Shown here: positions 29,797 to 38,118 of the stretch, one piece after another
How positions within the stretch are numbered: position 1 is the first letter of the stretch
Layout of the letters: the number at the start of each line of letters is the position of its first letter
Assembly (NCBI GenBank): GCA_046349915.1
Contig: JAXMBL010000008.1
Span: 1 to 64,000, forward strand
Direction: 5' to 3'
Length of the DNA: 64,000 bases
DNA from: CAIXSC01 sp046349915
GTDB lineage: Bacteria; Planctomycetota; Planctomycetia; Pirellulales; Pirellulaceae
Made by a program: the position numbers and the translations under genes
The notes under the pieces: generated by a model
The model's input: the letters and a program-made list of their open reading frames with translations, nothing else
Database searches by the model: none
What the model was told of the DNA's origin: nothing

Positions 29797-29827
29797 GGAC
29801 CACGAATTGCTCGAATCACACGAATTG
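29797..29827. repeat. CACGAAT short periodic repeat
   Basis: GGACCACGAATTGCTCGAAT and then CACACGAATTG: the same kind of tract as at 7037-7071, located between dnaB and the 141 bp element. Confidence 0.55.
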
Positions 29828-29845
29828 AGGCGAGGGGAATTAACC

Positions 29846-29986
29846 GTACGACGGACTTCTAGTCCGTCGATCCTCTTGTTCTCACGGCGAATGCAGCGTC
29901 TGGATTGGTTGGCGACGCGACTTGGCTGACGGCGATGGGCGCAGGCGGGCGACGCGGCTGTTCCGCTCACGATGTGAGCGGGCTAC
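29846..29986. repeat. 141 bp dispersed element, copy 2
   Basis: The same start (GTACGACGGACT palindrome), the same middle (GGTTGGCGACGCGA and GGCTGACGGC) and the same end (CCGCTCACGATGTGAGCGG, GCTAC) as copy 1 at 16849-16989, also 141 bp long. It lies between the convergent dnaB and the Trp-repeat protein gene. Confidence 0.85.
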
Positions 29987-30048
29987 AATACGCGCCGAGC
30001 GACTCGGGCTAGGTCTTGACAACCCACGTTCTTCGCTGTGACAACTCG

Positions 30049-30888
30049 CTAGTCGTCATCTTCGTCGCCATAGTACGAGCCGGTAGATCGGTAAGTTGTA
30101 CCGTCGAAATAGATGCAGGCGACTCCGTGGTGCCAGACTTGGCGCCAGAGCACACTTTGAGTCTTTGGCGACCATGCGCCGGCGACTCCTGCTTTCCAGG
30201 TTTCCGTCCATTCGATCTTTCCGGTGAGTGGATTGAACACGCCGGAAACTCCGTGATGCCAACTCTCCCGCCACTCCACCATTTGCTTGATGGGATGGAA
30301 AACACCGGCGACGCCGCCATGCCAATTCGTACGCCATTCAATCTTGCGAGTCACCGGATTGAAGACGCCGGCGACGCCATGCTTCCATTCTTCGCACCAC
30401 TCAATCTTCTGGTGGTCAGGATGATAGACCCCTGCGATGCCGGTATGCCACGACTCGCGCCATTCTGTCTGTCCCGTATGTTCGTTGTAGACGCCGGCGA
30501 TGCCGCCATGCCAGTTCGTGCGCCATTCGATCGGTTGGCTGGCGTTTCGGACCCATTCCAGCAACTCACAGCAACGAGTTAACAAAACGCGATCTTGCTT
30601 GACTTCTTCCTGGATAGGCGTGACGTCGCGCTGTTGCGCTTCGCGACGTTCGGTGTTGAACGGATTGATGCGGTCAAGGAAGCTGAACTGTTGTCTGAAC
30701 CGAGTTTTCTCTTGTTCCAGGATCGCCTCATCGATCTGCAACTCGCTGGAAATCGTGTACGACAGTCGATCAAGATCGACGATCAGTCCCCCGAGTTGCT
30801 CGCGGCGAGTCGTCCGGACTTGAATGGCCAATCGATTGAGTTCCGATGCAAGGTCATCAGGCAGATAGTTTCCCGCTTTGGCATTCAT
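30049..30888 (-). CDS. Unrecognised protein with seven 21-residue Trp-rich tandem repeats
   Basis: A 279-residue protein in two parts. Residues 1-115 are charged and probably helical or coiled coil (LDRLSYTISSELQIDEAIL, then EQEKTRFRQQF). Residues 119-265 are seven tandem repeats of exactly 21 residues with consensus EWRxxWHxGVAGVFNPxT; Trp falls at 122, 143, 164, 185, 206, 227 and 248, with a second Trp four residues later in each. The tail YYGDEDDD is acidic. No signal peptide or membrane segment is visible, so it is likely cytoplasmic. It stands alone, convergent with dnaB and divergent from the esterase gene. I do not recognise the family; the repeats suggest a beta-hairpin or propeller-like binding fold. 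Codon drift between repeats argues it is a translated gene. Confidence 0.8.
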   Translation of the reverse strand: MNAKAGNYLPDDLASELNRLAIQVRTTRREQLGGLIVDLDRLSYTISSELQIDEAILEQEKTRFRQQFSFLDRINPFNTERREAQQRDVTPIQEEVKQDRVLLTRCCELLEWVRNASQPIEWRTNWHGGIAGVYNEHTGQTEWRESWHTGIAGVYHPDHQKIEWCEEWKHGVAGVFNPVTRKIEWRTNWHGGVAGVFHPIKQMVEWRESWHHGVSGVFNPLTGKIEWTETWKAGVAGAWSPKTQSVLWRQVWHHGVACIYFDGTTYRSTGSYYGDEDDD

Positions 30889-31004
30889 GAGGATGTCCCG
30901 GAGGGAGGCGACTTCTGAAATCGTGTTCGGCGCTCACGGCTGCTCATGTGATGGGATATGCTGATCCATAGATTACGGCACTGTACTCATGGAGGCGATA
31001 CTCG

Positions 31005-33017
31005 ATGACCGCACGAACTCGATTTTCCATGGTGTTGATTGGGGTCGTCGTGCTGGCGAGCTTGCGGGGCGCGTGGGCTCAGCCACTGGGGCAAGCGGAC
31101 CGAGGCGAACCAGGGGACGAAATGATCCAGCGCTATCTCGCTCGCGAAACGGCTCGCATCGAGTCGGCGTGGGCCGACGATGTGCGCTCACGGGAGACTT
31201 GGCAGTCTCGGCGCGAGTCGTATCACCAACAGTACCTGTATATGTTGGGCCTTGATCCCGTGCCTGAACGCTCGCCGCTGCGTGCCACTGTGACGGGGAG
31301 TGTGGAGGGGACGGGGTATGTCGTCGAGAAGCTTCACTATCAGAGCATGCCGGGGTTGTACGTCACGGCGAATCTGTACCGACCGAGCCAAGTGACTGCG
31401 AACCGTAAACTGCCCGCGGTGCTTTATGTCTGTGGGCATTCCGGACGTGGGCGCGATGGCAACAAAACGGCGTTCCAATCGCACGGGATTTGGTTCGCTC
31501 GCCACGGCTACGTCTGCTTGATCGTCGACACGTTGCAGTTGGGAGAAATCGCCGCCACTCATCATGGCACTTACCACCTGGGACGTTGGTGGTGGCATTC
31601 GCGAGGCTATACGTCGGCGGGTGTCGAGTGCTGGAACGGTGTGCGCGGGGTCGATTATTTGATCAGTCGGCCGGAAGTTGATCCCGAGCGAATCGCAGTG
31701 ACCGGGATTAGTGGCGGCGGCGCGGCGTCGTTCTGGATTGCCGCGGCGGACCCGCGAGTCGCGGTGGCGGTTCCCGTCAGTGGCATGGCCGATCTGGAAG
31801 CATACGTGACCAATCGAGTCGCGAATGGCCACTGCGACTGCATGTTTCTTTACAACGCATTTCAGTGGCCATGGACTCGCATCGCTGCACTGATCGCGCC
31901 TCGCCCGCTCCTCTTCGTCAACAGCGACAATGATCCGATTTTCCCCATGGACGCGAACGAGCGAATTCAAAATCGGCTCGAACGCACCTATAGCTTGTTC
32001 GGCGCAGGCGACCGCGTGGACTCGTTCGTTAGTGTAGGTGGTCACGACTATCGGGCCGACATCCGACAAGGGATCTATCGATTCTTGAATACTCACTTGG
32101 TTGGCGATGGCCGGATGGTGTTGGACGGCGAGATCGATTTGGTGGATGAACGATCCAAACCGGCAAGTCATCCGATTCCGCCCGAACGTTTACGAGTGTT
32201 TGCGACGGACCAGGAGATTCCTCGCGACGCGAGGAACACCACGATTGATGAGTCGTTTGTTCCATCGCGGCGACTGATGCCGCCTGGGGCGTCTGAATGG
32301 CAGACCTGGCGCGACGGCGTGTTGGCGAATCTGCGCCGAGTGTCGTTCGGAGCGATCCCTGCTCAAGTTCCGCCCGCGCGTCCGATGTCCGACACTGATG
32401 CCAAGACTACACTGTTCGAAACCGAGCCGGGAATACAGATCCCTGTCCAGCAGGCTCGCGGTCCCCTGCCCCCGGGAACTCGTGTCGTGACACTTTGGGT
32501 CGGTGACGGCGTTGACCGCATGCCGATGGGCGAAGCCGACGAACACGAGCACCGCATGGTGGTGATTCCTCGCGGGCTGGGGCCCACTCGCTGGACGCGT
32601 CGCAATCCGCCCAATTATGTTGAACGTGCGTTGGCGCTCCTGGGAACGACCGCCGACACGCTGCGGATTCGCGATGTGCTGGCCGTGGCGGCGTGGGTGA
32701 AGGTCGAGTATCCGGGAGTGGAGGTGCGCGCGGCGGGCGCCGATTCGCTGGCGGTGATCGCCGCCTATGCCGCGCTGCTCGAACCACGCATCGCCGAGGC
32801 TCGCCTAATCTCCCCTCCCGCTTCTCACATGCACGCAAACTCGCCTGCGATTCTCAATGTTATGCGATTGGGCGATGTGCCCGACTTGGTGGGCTTGATT
32901 GCTCCGCGGCCTGTGAAGATCGAGCGAGTGGATGAGGCGTCGTTTGGGTCGACCAAGCGTCTCTATGCCGCGGTTGGAGCGGCGGGGAGTTTACGCATCA
33001 CCGGTAAACCGGAGTGA
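31005..33017 (+). CDS. Secreted alpha/beta hydrolase, acetyl xylan esterase-like, with degenerate second half
   Basis: A 670-residue exported protein: signal peptide at residues 1-26 (MVLIGVVVLASL core, ending AWA). The N-terminal half is an AXE1/dienelactone hydrolase-type alpha/beta hydrolase, with nucleophile Ser236 in GISGGG, acid in NSDNDPIFP near 308 and His347 in GGHDYR. The C-terminal half (about 440-665) repeats the plan weakly: LIAPRPVKI mirrors LIAPRPLLF, but the nucleophile motif is not conserved (AGADSLAV). It probably removes acyl groups from polysaccharide in the periplasm. GGAGG lies upstream of the ATG. The exact substrate is unknown. Confidence 0.82.
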   Translation: MTARTRFSMVLIGVVVLASLRGAWAQPLGQADRGEPGDEMIQRYLARETARIESAWADDVRSRETWQSRRESYHQQYLYMLGLDPVPERSPLRATVTGSVEGTGYVVEKLHYQSMPGLYVTANLYRPSQVTANRKLPAVLYVCGHSGRGRDGNKTAFQSHGIWFARHGYVCLIVDTLQLGEIAATHHGTYHLGRWWWHSRGYTSAGVECWNGVRGVDYLISRPEVDPERIAVTGISGGGAASFWIAAADPRVAVAVPVSGMADLEAYVTNRVANGHCDCMFLYNAFQWPWTRIAALIAPRPLLFVNSDNDPIFPMDANERIQNRLERTYSLFGAGDRVDSFVSVGGHDYRADIRQGIYRFLNTHLVGDGRMVLDGEIDLVDERSKPASHPIPPERLRVFATDQEIPRDARNTTIDESFVPSRRLMPPGASEWQTWRDGVLANLRRVSFGAIPAQVPPARPMSDTDAKTTLFETEPGIQIPVQQARGPLPPGTRVVTLWVGDGVDRMPMGEADEHEHRMVVIPRGLGPTRWTRRNPPNYVERALALLGTTADTLRIRDVLAVAAWVKVEYPGVEVRAAGADSLAVIAAYAALLEPRIAEARLISPPASHMHANSPAILNVMRLGDVPDLVGLIAPRPVKIERVDEASFGSTKRLYAAVGAAGSLRITGKPE

Positions 33018-33041
33018 GCAGACGCGAGACACGGAAGGTTG

Positions 33042-33063
33042 GGGACCACGAATCGCACAAATG
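33042..33063. repeat. CACGAAT short repeat
   Basis: GGGGACCACGAATCGCACAA, a shortened copy of the tract seen at 7037 and 29797, located 25 bp after the esterase stop. Confidence 0.5.
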
Positions 33064-33175
33064 CCACCCTTGGTTGCTCAGAATTGGACTTGGTTATTGC
33101 CGGGAGAAGACGCTACACTCGCGCGCAAGCTAGTGGGTACTAGAGGGCCGTAACGCGAACACGCGAGTGATCCTG

Positions 33176-34096
33176 ATGGCGGAGACATCTAAGGAACCGG
33201 CAATTACCATTGGTTTCGCGGTCCGAAATGGCGAGGCTTCGCTTGATAGAGCCCTCACCGCGTTGACTCAACAAACTCAGCGGAATCTGCGAATTCTGAT
33301 CTCGGACAATGAATCGCAGGACGGTACGCCAGCGATCTGCGAGCGCTGGGTGGCCAAAGACGAACGTATCCAGTACGTGCGCCAGCCGCGGAACATCGGT
33401 CCGATTCTCAACTTTCATTATCTGCTGTCTCTGGCCGAGACGCCCTATTTCATGTGGGCCGCGCACGATGATGATTGGTCGCCTGAATACATCGCGGCCA
33501 ACCTGGCGGTCCTGGAGGCTCAGCCGGAAGTTGTCTGTAGCGTGTCGGAAGTGGAATTGCTTGATCCTCCGAAGCTCTGTCCACCCCTATTGCCTGGCAC
33601 TGAGCCGTTGCTTGGTGACTGCCAAACAAATTTGATGAATTATCTTCGAGAGCCTGGCGCCAATTCGCGGATCTACGGCATCTACCGCACGGACGTTCTC
33701 CGTCGGTCGTTTTTCGCGTCGGACGCCTACTGGGCGTTTGATTGGGCCATTGTCGCTCGAACGCTGACCTACGGTCAGCACGCGCTCGTCTCGCGTCCGC
33801 TGATGCGCCGTCGTTGTCGCGGGGAGTCGAGTGACGCGGAACGCAATATTCCTCGCTACAACCAGAATTGGTTGGGACGCCGTTTCCCGATGCTTCCCTT
33901 CACTTGGGCCTTGTTGAGCGACGGCAGAATCCCCAAGACGACCGCTGTGTTGAGGTCGTTGATGCGTTGGAATCGCGTCTATTGGAAAGACTCGATGAGG
34001 CGTTGGAAGCACCGTCGAGTGTACCCGTGGATCGAGTTTCTACGCTTGCGATCGCCTCGACCCAAGGTTCAGGCCGCCAGTCGTACTTCATCGTAG
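33176..34096 (+). CDS. Glycosyltransferase family 2 protein
   Basis: A 306-residue cytoplasmic GT-A fold transferase, probably adding a sugar to a surface glycan. The opening strand AITIGFAVRNGEASLDRALT is followed by ISDNESQDGT near residue 47-56 (nucleotide-sugar site) and MWAAHDDDWSPEY near 95-107, the D-x-D metal motif. The C-terminal third is basic and may touch the membrane. ATG at 33176 is preferred; a GTG three codons upstream is possible. It lies just before the convergent CDP-sugar operon and could use its product; donor and acceptor are unknown. Confidence 0.88.
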   Translation: MAETSKEPAITIGFAVRNGEASLDRALTALTQQTQRNLRILISDNESQDGTPAICERWVAKDERIQYVRQPRNIGPILNFHYLLSLAETPYFMWAAHDDDWSPEYIAANLAVLEAQPEVVCSVSEVELLDPPKLCPPLLPGTEPLLGDCQTNLMNYLREPGANSRIYGIYRTDVLRRSFFASDAYWAFDWAIVARTLTYGQHALVSRPLMRRRCRGESSDAERNIPRYNQNWLGRRFPMLPFTWALLSDGRIPKTTAVLRSLMRWNRVYWKDSMRRWKHRRVYPWIEFLRLRSPRPKVQAASRTSS

Positions 34097-34107
34097 GCGA
34101 TTTTCCT

Positions 34108-34210
34108 GTAGCGGAATTCGCAAGAATTCCGATCGTCGCCCCGTGTACCAGCCGTTCCCGTAGGCCAGGCAACTCGCCGGTGACGACGGAACTCTTGCGA
34201 GTTCCGCTAC
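34108..34210. repeat. Solitary 103 bp REPIN-like element
   Basis: It begins GTAGCGGAATTCGCAAGAA and ends CTTGCGAGTTCCGCTAC, so the two arms are inverted and each arm is itself nearly palindromic. Read on the minus strand it matches the complete units of the array at 1-680, including GTCGTCACC next to one arm and GGCGACGATCGG next to the other. It lies between convergent genes and overlaps the last bases of the downstream methyltransferase gene. Confidence 0.88.
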
Positions 34211-35397
34211 GACGCAACCACCAGCGAAACGTGAAGGCCTAGCGACCTCAGTTGCTCGCGCACTTCGTTCTCGTAATTTGGATTTAGCAGGATGACTGTC
34301 TTGATGGAGCGACCGACGAGTGCGGCGGGAGCGATAATGGGGTGAGCCGTACCGGGCAGGAGATGCCCTTGTTTGTTGGGATTCACGTCGACAACGGCCG
34401 AGATCCAACGTCGATCGCGATCGCCCAGGTTGGCGAACGTCACTCCTTTGGCGCCGCCTCCCCAAATCACGACCCCGCCTTCGCTCGCAAGGCGTTCGAC
34501 ACAGCGAGTCCAGTGGTCGATCCATTGCGCCTCGCCAATCGTAAATTGACGGGCGAGTTCCACCAATTCGGCGATTGACGTGGTGGGATTCGAGGAGACA
34601 GCGGAGGGCTGGTCATCGACAACCGCTTCCAGCCAGAGGTATTGGTTGCCAAAAACATGGTCGACCGACTCGACACGAAAGCCTGCTCGTTGAAAGGCTG
34701 TGGCGAGTGATTCCGCGGTGAACAACGAGCAGTGCTCGTAGAAGAAATCCCAGATGACTTGATTCTTCAATATCCAATGTACACAGGGAGTTTCAAAATA
34801 GACTCGAGCGCGTGGCGAGTGGATAAGTGCTTGGCGAACGCTGCGCAAGATGGACATGGGCTGCGGAATGTGTTCGATCACATGGCGCGACACGACGACA
34901 TCGGCGGCCTGAGCGGCTTGTTCCGGGCCATAGAAGCAGCGATGAAAGTGAACTCGACCCGCTTCATCCACTTCGTCCCCTTCGTATGCGGGATCGAACC
35001 CGTGGCCTTGACAATCAGGGCCCGCGGTCGCGACGAGTTGGCGAAGAAATCCGCCTTTGCCGCACCCTACCTCAACAATCGAGCCTCGTCGAACCTCCGG
35101 ACGTTTTACGATCCGTTCGACTAGCTTGCCCACGTAGTCTTGGAACATCGCCGAGTGGGTTTGGGTGTTGTCGTACTGCCGACCGTATTCAAGAAGGGAT
35201 GAGTCGAACGCGGCGTTGTAGACAAACCCACAGCGTCGACAGATTCTCATGTGCAATTCGCCGCGCGCGAGCCGCTGCGCGTCGGTTGGCGAATCACACA
35301 GCAGGTTCTGATGAACGGGAACGGCGGAGCGTTGCAGAAAAGACTCGGTGTCGTCGGTTTCGCAGACCGGACAAATCGACTCAAGCGGCTTCTTCAT
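34207..35397 (-). CDS. Sugar C-methyltransferase-like SAM-dependent enzyme (TcaB9-like)
   Basis: A 396-residue protein with the three-part plan of nucleotide-sugar C-methyltransferases: an N-terminal zinc site (CPVC at 9-12, CRRC about 40 residues later), a SAM-binding Rossmann domain with IVEVGCGKGGFLRQL, and a C-terminal Rossmann-like domain with VVIWGGGAKGVTFAN. FFYEHCSLFT keeps the Tyr/Glu-His cluster used as catalytic base in the family. ATG at 35397 places the zinc site at the N-terminus; it overlaps the upstream reductase gene by 17 bp. It is last in the six-gene CDP-sugar operon and its stop overlaps a repeat element. It could methylate the same sugar at another position or a different sugar. 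Confidence 0.85.
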   Translation of the reverse strand: MKKPLESICPVCETDDTESFLQRSAVPVHQNLLCDSPTDAQRLARGELHMRICRRCGFVYNAAFDSSLLEYGRQYDNTQTHSAMFQDYVGKLVERIVKRPEVRRGSIVEVGCGKGGFLRQLVATAGPDCQGHGFDPAYEGDEVDEAGRVHFHRCFYGPEQAAQAADVVVSRHVIEHIPQPMSILRSVRQALIHSPRARVYFETPCVHWILKNQVIWDFFYEHCSLFTAESLATAFQRAGFRVESVDHVFGNQYLWLEAVVDDQPSAVSSNPTTSIAELVELARQFTIGEAQWIDHWTRCVERLASEGGVVIWGGGAKGVTFANLGDRDRRWISAVVDVNPNKQGHLLPGTAHPIIAPAALVGRSIKTVILLNPNYENEVREQLRSLGLHVSLVVAS

Positions 35398-36346
35398 GCG
35401 CCATGCTCCGGAGCCAAGCGTCGGCCAACTGATCAAGTCCCGCGTGGCAGTCGATGCGCGGCGACCAACCGACTTCATCACGCAAACGGCTGATGTCGGC
35501 AATCAAGGCGGCGGGTTCGTTGGGTCGCGCGGGCAAGGCGCCCAGTTTCAAGAGATCAAGACGGCCGCAGCGCGCAGCCAGTCGTTCGGCCATCTCGGCA
35601 AGTTGCTGACCTTGACCAGAGCCGATATTCACGACCCCTTGGACGGGACTTTCCAAAAGAGCAACTAGTGCGTCGGCCGTATCACTGACGTGCAAGAAAT
35701 CCTTGACTTGTCGGCCATGAGAGCACAACGCAGGTTGACCTCGCACCACCGAAGCGACGACGGTCTGCGGGAACTTTTCAGGAGGACCATCGGCGCCGTA
35801 GAGCAAGAAGATGCGAGCCCACGCGGAATGCAAGCCGGTAACTTCGCTCAGGCAATCGAGGTACTGATGAAGAGCGTGTTTGCATTTGCCATACAACGTC
35901 TTGGGACGAACTGGTGTTTCAATTTCGTGATGGATGCCCGTGGTCTCGACATACTCGGCGCAGGTGCCCGCGACCACGACTCGTTCGCCGCCGCGTGCCT
36001 GAAACCTGCGGAGCAAGTCCTGGCTCGCTTCGAGCCAGCGGAGATTCTCGGGCGAGTTCCAATAGGCGCCTGGTTTCGCGTACCAGGCAAGATGCAGGAG
36101 GTGAGTGGGGCGGGTTTCGTCGAGTAGCCGCTGCGTCTGTTGTGGATCGAGTAAGTCGGCCGTTCGCCATTCGATCTTGGAACCGGCGTTCGTTACGGAG
36201 CCGTCAGCACAATGCGTGGCTGCCAACGACTGAAGCGGAGTCGGCATGGTCGATACGGCAACCACTTCGTAACCGAGTTCCAGCAAGTGAAGCAGGCAGT
36301 GTCGTCCGATAAATCCTCGCGCGCCCGTGACGAGTACTCGCTTCAT
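35381..36346 (-). CDS. NAD-dependent epimerase/dehydratase (extended SDR), probable sugar 4-ketoreductase
   Basis: A 321-residue extended short-chain dehydrogenase. Nucleotide binding is by GARGFIG at 8-14, and the catalytic pair is YGKCK (Tyr-x3-Lys). THLLHLAWYAKPG and VNIGSGQG are typical of sugar-nucleotide members. In this operon, after CDP-glucose 4,6-dehydratase, C-methyltransferase and epimerase-like steps, the expected job is reduction of the 4-keto group to give the finished CDP-deoxysugar. The start overlaps the upstream epimerase stop by 4 bp (ATGA type) and the end overlaps the next gene by 17 bp, indicating translational coupling. Stereochemistry cannot be deduced. Confidence 0.88.
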   Translation of the reverse strand: MKRVLVTGARGFIGRHCLLHLLELGYEVVAVSTMPTPLQSLAATHCADGSVTNAGSKIEWRTADLLDPQQTQRLLDETRPTHLLHLAWYAKPGAYWNSPENLRWLEASQDLLRRFQARGGERVVVAGTCAEYVETTGIHHEIETPVRPKTLYGKCKHALHQYLDCLSEVTGLHSAWARIFLLYGADGPPEKFPQTVVASVVRGQPALCSHGRQVKDFLHVSDTADALVALLESPVQGVVNIGSGQGQQLAEMAERLAARCGRLDLLKLGALPARPNEPAALIADISRLRDEVGWSPRIDCHAGLDQLADAWLRSMAHEEAA

Positions 36347-36873
36347 GGTAGAAAATCCGAATAGTTGCGATCTCGATCCGAGATGACAGAAACAGGCTGC
36401 GGCCAGTGGATGCCAAAGGCTGCGTCATCCCAGCGAACCCCCGCGGCGCTCGACGGTTCGTGCCAGTTGCTCATCATGTAGGAAACGTCGGAGTCATCGA
36501 CAAGAGTTTGGAACCCATGCGCAAATCCTGGCGGGATATAGAGCATGCGATGATTGGTCGCCGTCAATTCAAAGCCCGCCCATTGTTTGAAAGTGGGCGA
36601 CTGGGGACGGAGATCGATGATCACGTCGTAGACAGAGCCGCGACTGCACCGCACGATCTTCGTTTCTTCGTGCGGCGCTCGCTGATAGTGCATGCCTCGT
36701 AGCGTACCGCGGAGACGGTTGTACGAGATACTGCACTGCACTAGATCGCTGACCAAACCGTGTTCAGCGAATTCTCGTCGACACCATGTGCGGGCGAAGT
36801 AGCCTCGCTCGTCCTGAAATGGCTCTAGTTCGACAACGTACGCGCCTACGAACTCAATCGGTAAGAACTTCAC
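36343..36873 (-). CDS. dTDP-4-dehydrorhamnose 3,5-epimerase-like (RfbC/RmlC family)
   Basis: A 176-residue cupin of the RmlC family, which epimerises 4-keto sugar nucleotides at C3 and/or C5. The opening DERGYFARTWCRREFAEHGL, the catalytic His in LRGMHYQ and the IPPGFAHGFQTL strand are all present. The region where most members have a Tyr-Tyr pair reads MSNWHEP, so one catalytic tyrosine may be missing and the enzyme may epimerise only one carbon; this is tentative. The start is GTG at 36873 with GGGGAG 5 bp upstream. It follows the C-methyltransferase by 15 bp and overlaps the reductase by 4 bp. Confidence 0.87.
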   Translation of the reverse strand: MKFLPIEFVGAYVVELEPFQDERGYFARTWCRREFAEHGLVSDLVQCSISYNRLRGTLRGMHYQRAPHEETKIVRCSRGSVYDVIIDLRPQSPTFKQWAGFELTATNHRMLYIPPGFAHGFQTLVDDSDVSYMMSNWHEPSSAAGVRWDDAAFGIHWPQPVSVISDRDRNYSDFLP

Positions 36874-36888
36874 GCCACTCCCCTTGCG

Positions 36889-38118
36889 TCAGGCGATCTT
36901 GAGTTCCGGGATGGGAATGATGAACCTCCCGCCACGTTCACGGTATTCGGTCTGCTGTCGCAGAATTTCCTCGGAGAAGTTCCATGTCAGCAGTAAGACA
37001 TAATCGGGCATTTCTTCTACGAGTCGCGAGGGATCGTGGATCTTCAGTCGAGTTCCGGGGGTGTAGCGCCCCTGTTTGACGGTGCTGCGATCGACGACGT
37101 AATCGAGCACGTCACGACCGATGCGGAAGTAGTTCAGCAGCGTTGCGCCTTTAGCGGACGCGCCATAAACGGCGATACGCTTGTTATCGGCCTTCAACAC
37201 CGACAACAACTGAATCAAACCTTGTCGCAACTGCTCCACTCGCTGGCCGAATGCTCGATAAAAGTCCTCGTCCATGACCCATTCCGCCTCTTCGGCCAGC
37301 AGTTCCGCCACTGCGGCGGCGGGCTCACGCTGGCCCACAGGCGCCAGGTAAACTTGCAGCGACCCACCGTGAATGGCAACTCGGCGCACGTCAATTACCT
37401 CCAACCCATGCCGGAGGAAGAGCCGATGAAGTGCCGTAAGTGAGAAGTAGCACAAGTGCTCGTGGTAAATCGTGTCAAACTCGACGTGGTCGAACAGATC
37501 CTTCGCGTAAGGCGCCTCAATCACGCCGACTCCGGTCGACTTCAGCACGGTGGCGATGCCCGCGACGAATCCATTCAAATCCGCCACATGCGCCAGGACG
37601 TTATGGGCGTGGAAGACGTCGGCGAATTGTCCGTTGTCGGCGAGTTGCTGGGCACACTCGGCGCCGAAGAACTCCGCGATCGTCGGGATGCCTTGTTCCC
37701 TGGCGACCTTAGCGATGTTGCGCGCCGGTTCGACGCCCAACACCTGGACGCCTGCGCGCTGATAATATTGCAATTGATACCCATCGTTGCTCGCCGCTTC
37801 GATCACCAGGCTTTGCGACCCTAGTTGCCAGCGTTCGCGCATCTCGGTCGAGAGTTCCTCGGCATGACGCAGCATGGTCTCGGAGAACGACGAGAAGTAG
37901 GCGTAGTCACGAAACAGCACCTCGGGCGCCACTGTTTCCGTGATTTGCACGAGAGAGCAATGAGGGCACCAAACCAAATCCAAGGGGTAGGTTGGCTCTG
38001 GTTGGCTCAGGTCGTTTTCTTGGAGCAGTGCGTTGGCGAGCGGCGTCTTGCCGAGCGACAAGATCTCCTTCAGCCCGCTTTGGCCACATGATCGGCAATG
38101 CGCAGTGTTGGAAGACAT
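36889..38118 (-). CDS. Nucleotide-sugar C-3 methyltransferase (TcaB9/TylCIII family)
   Basis: A 409-residue enzyme with zinc-binding Cys 8, 11, 51 and 54, a SAM-binding domain (LVIEAASNDGYQLQYYQ) and the C-terminal domain with IAVYGASAKGATLLNYF. The family adds a methyl branch to C3 of a 4-keto-6-deoxy sugar nucleotide. Tyr72, His177, Tyr218, Glu220 and His221 (YHEH) match, at a constant offset of four, the active-site residues I recall for TcaB9. It overlaps the end of rfbG by 49 bp and precedes the epimerase-like gene by 15 bp. With no 3-dehydratase gene in the operon, the predicted product is a C3-methylated CDP-6-deoxyhexose. Confidence 0.9.
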   Translation of the reverse strand: MSSNTAHCRSCGQSGLKEILSLGKTPLANALLQENDLSQPEPTYPLDLVWCPHCSLVQITETVAPEVLFRDYAYFSSFSETMLRHAEELSTEMRERWQLGSQSLVIEAASNDGYQLQYYQRAGVQVLGVEPARNIAKVAREQGIPTIAEFFGAECAQQLADNGQFADVFHAHNVLAHVADLNGFVAGIATVLKSTGVGVIEAPYAKDLFDHVEFDTIYHEHLCYFSLTALHRLFLRHGLEVIDVRRVAIHGGSLQVYLAPVGQREPAAAVAELLAEEAEWVMDEDFYRAFGQRVEQLRQGLIQLLSVLKADNKRIAVYGASAKGATLLNYFRIGRDVLDYVVDRSTVKQGRYTPGTRLKIHDPSRLVEEMPDYVLLLTWNFSEEILRQQTEYRERGGRFIIPIPELKIA

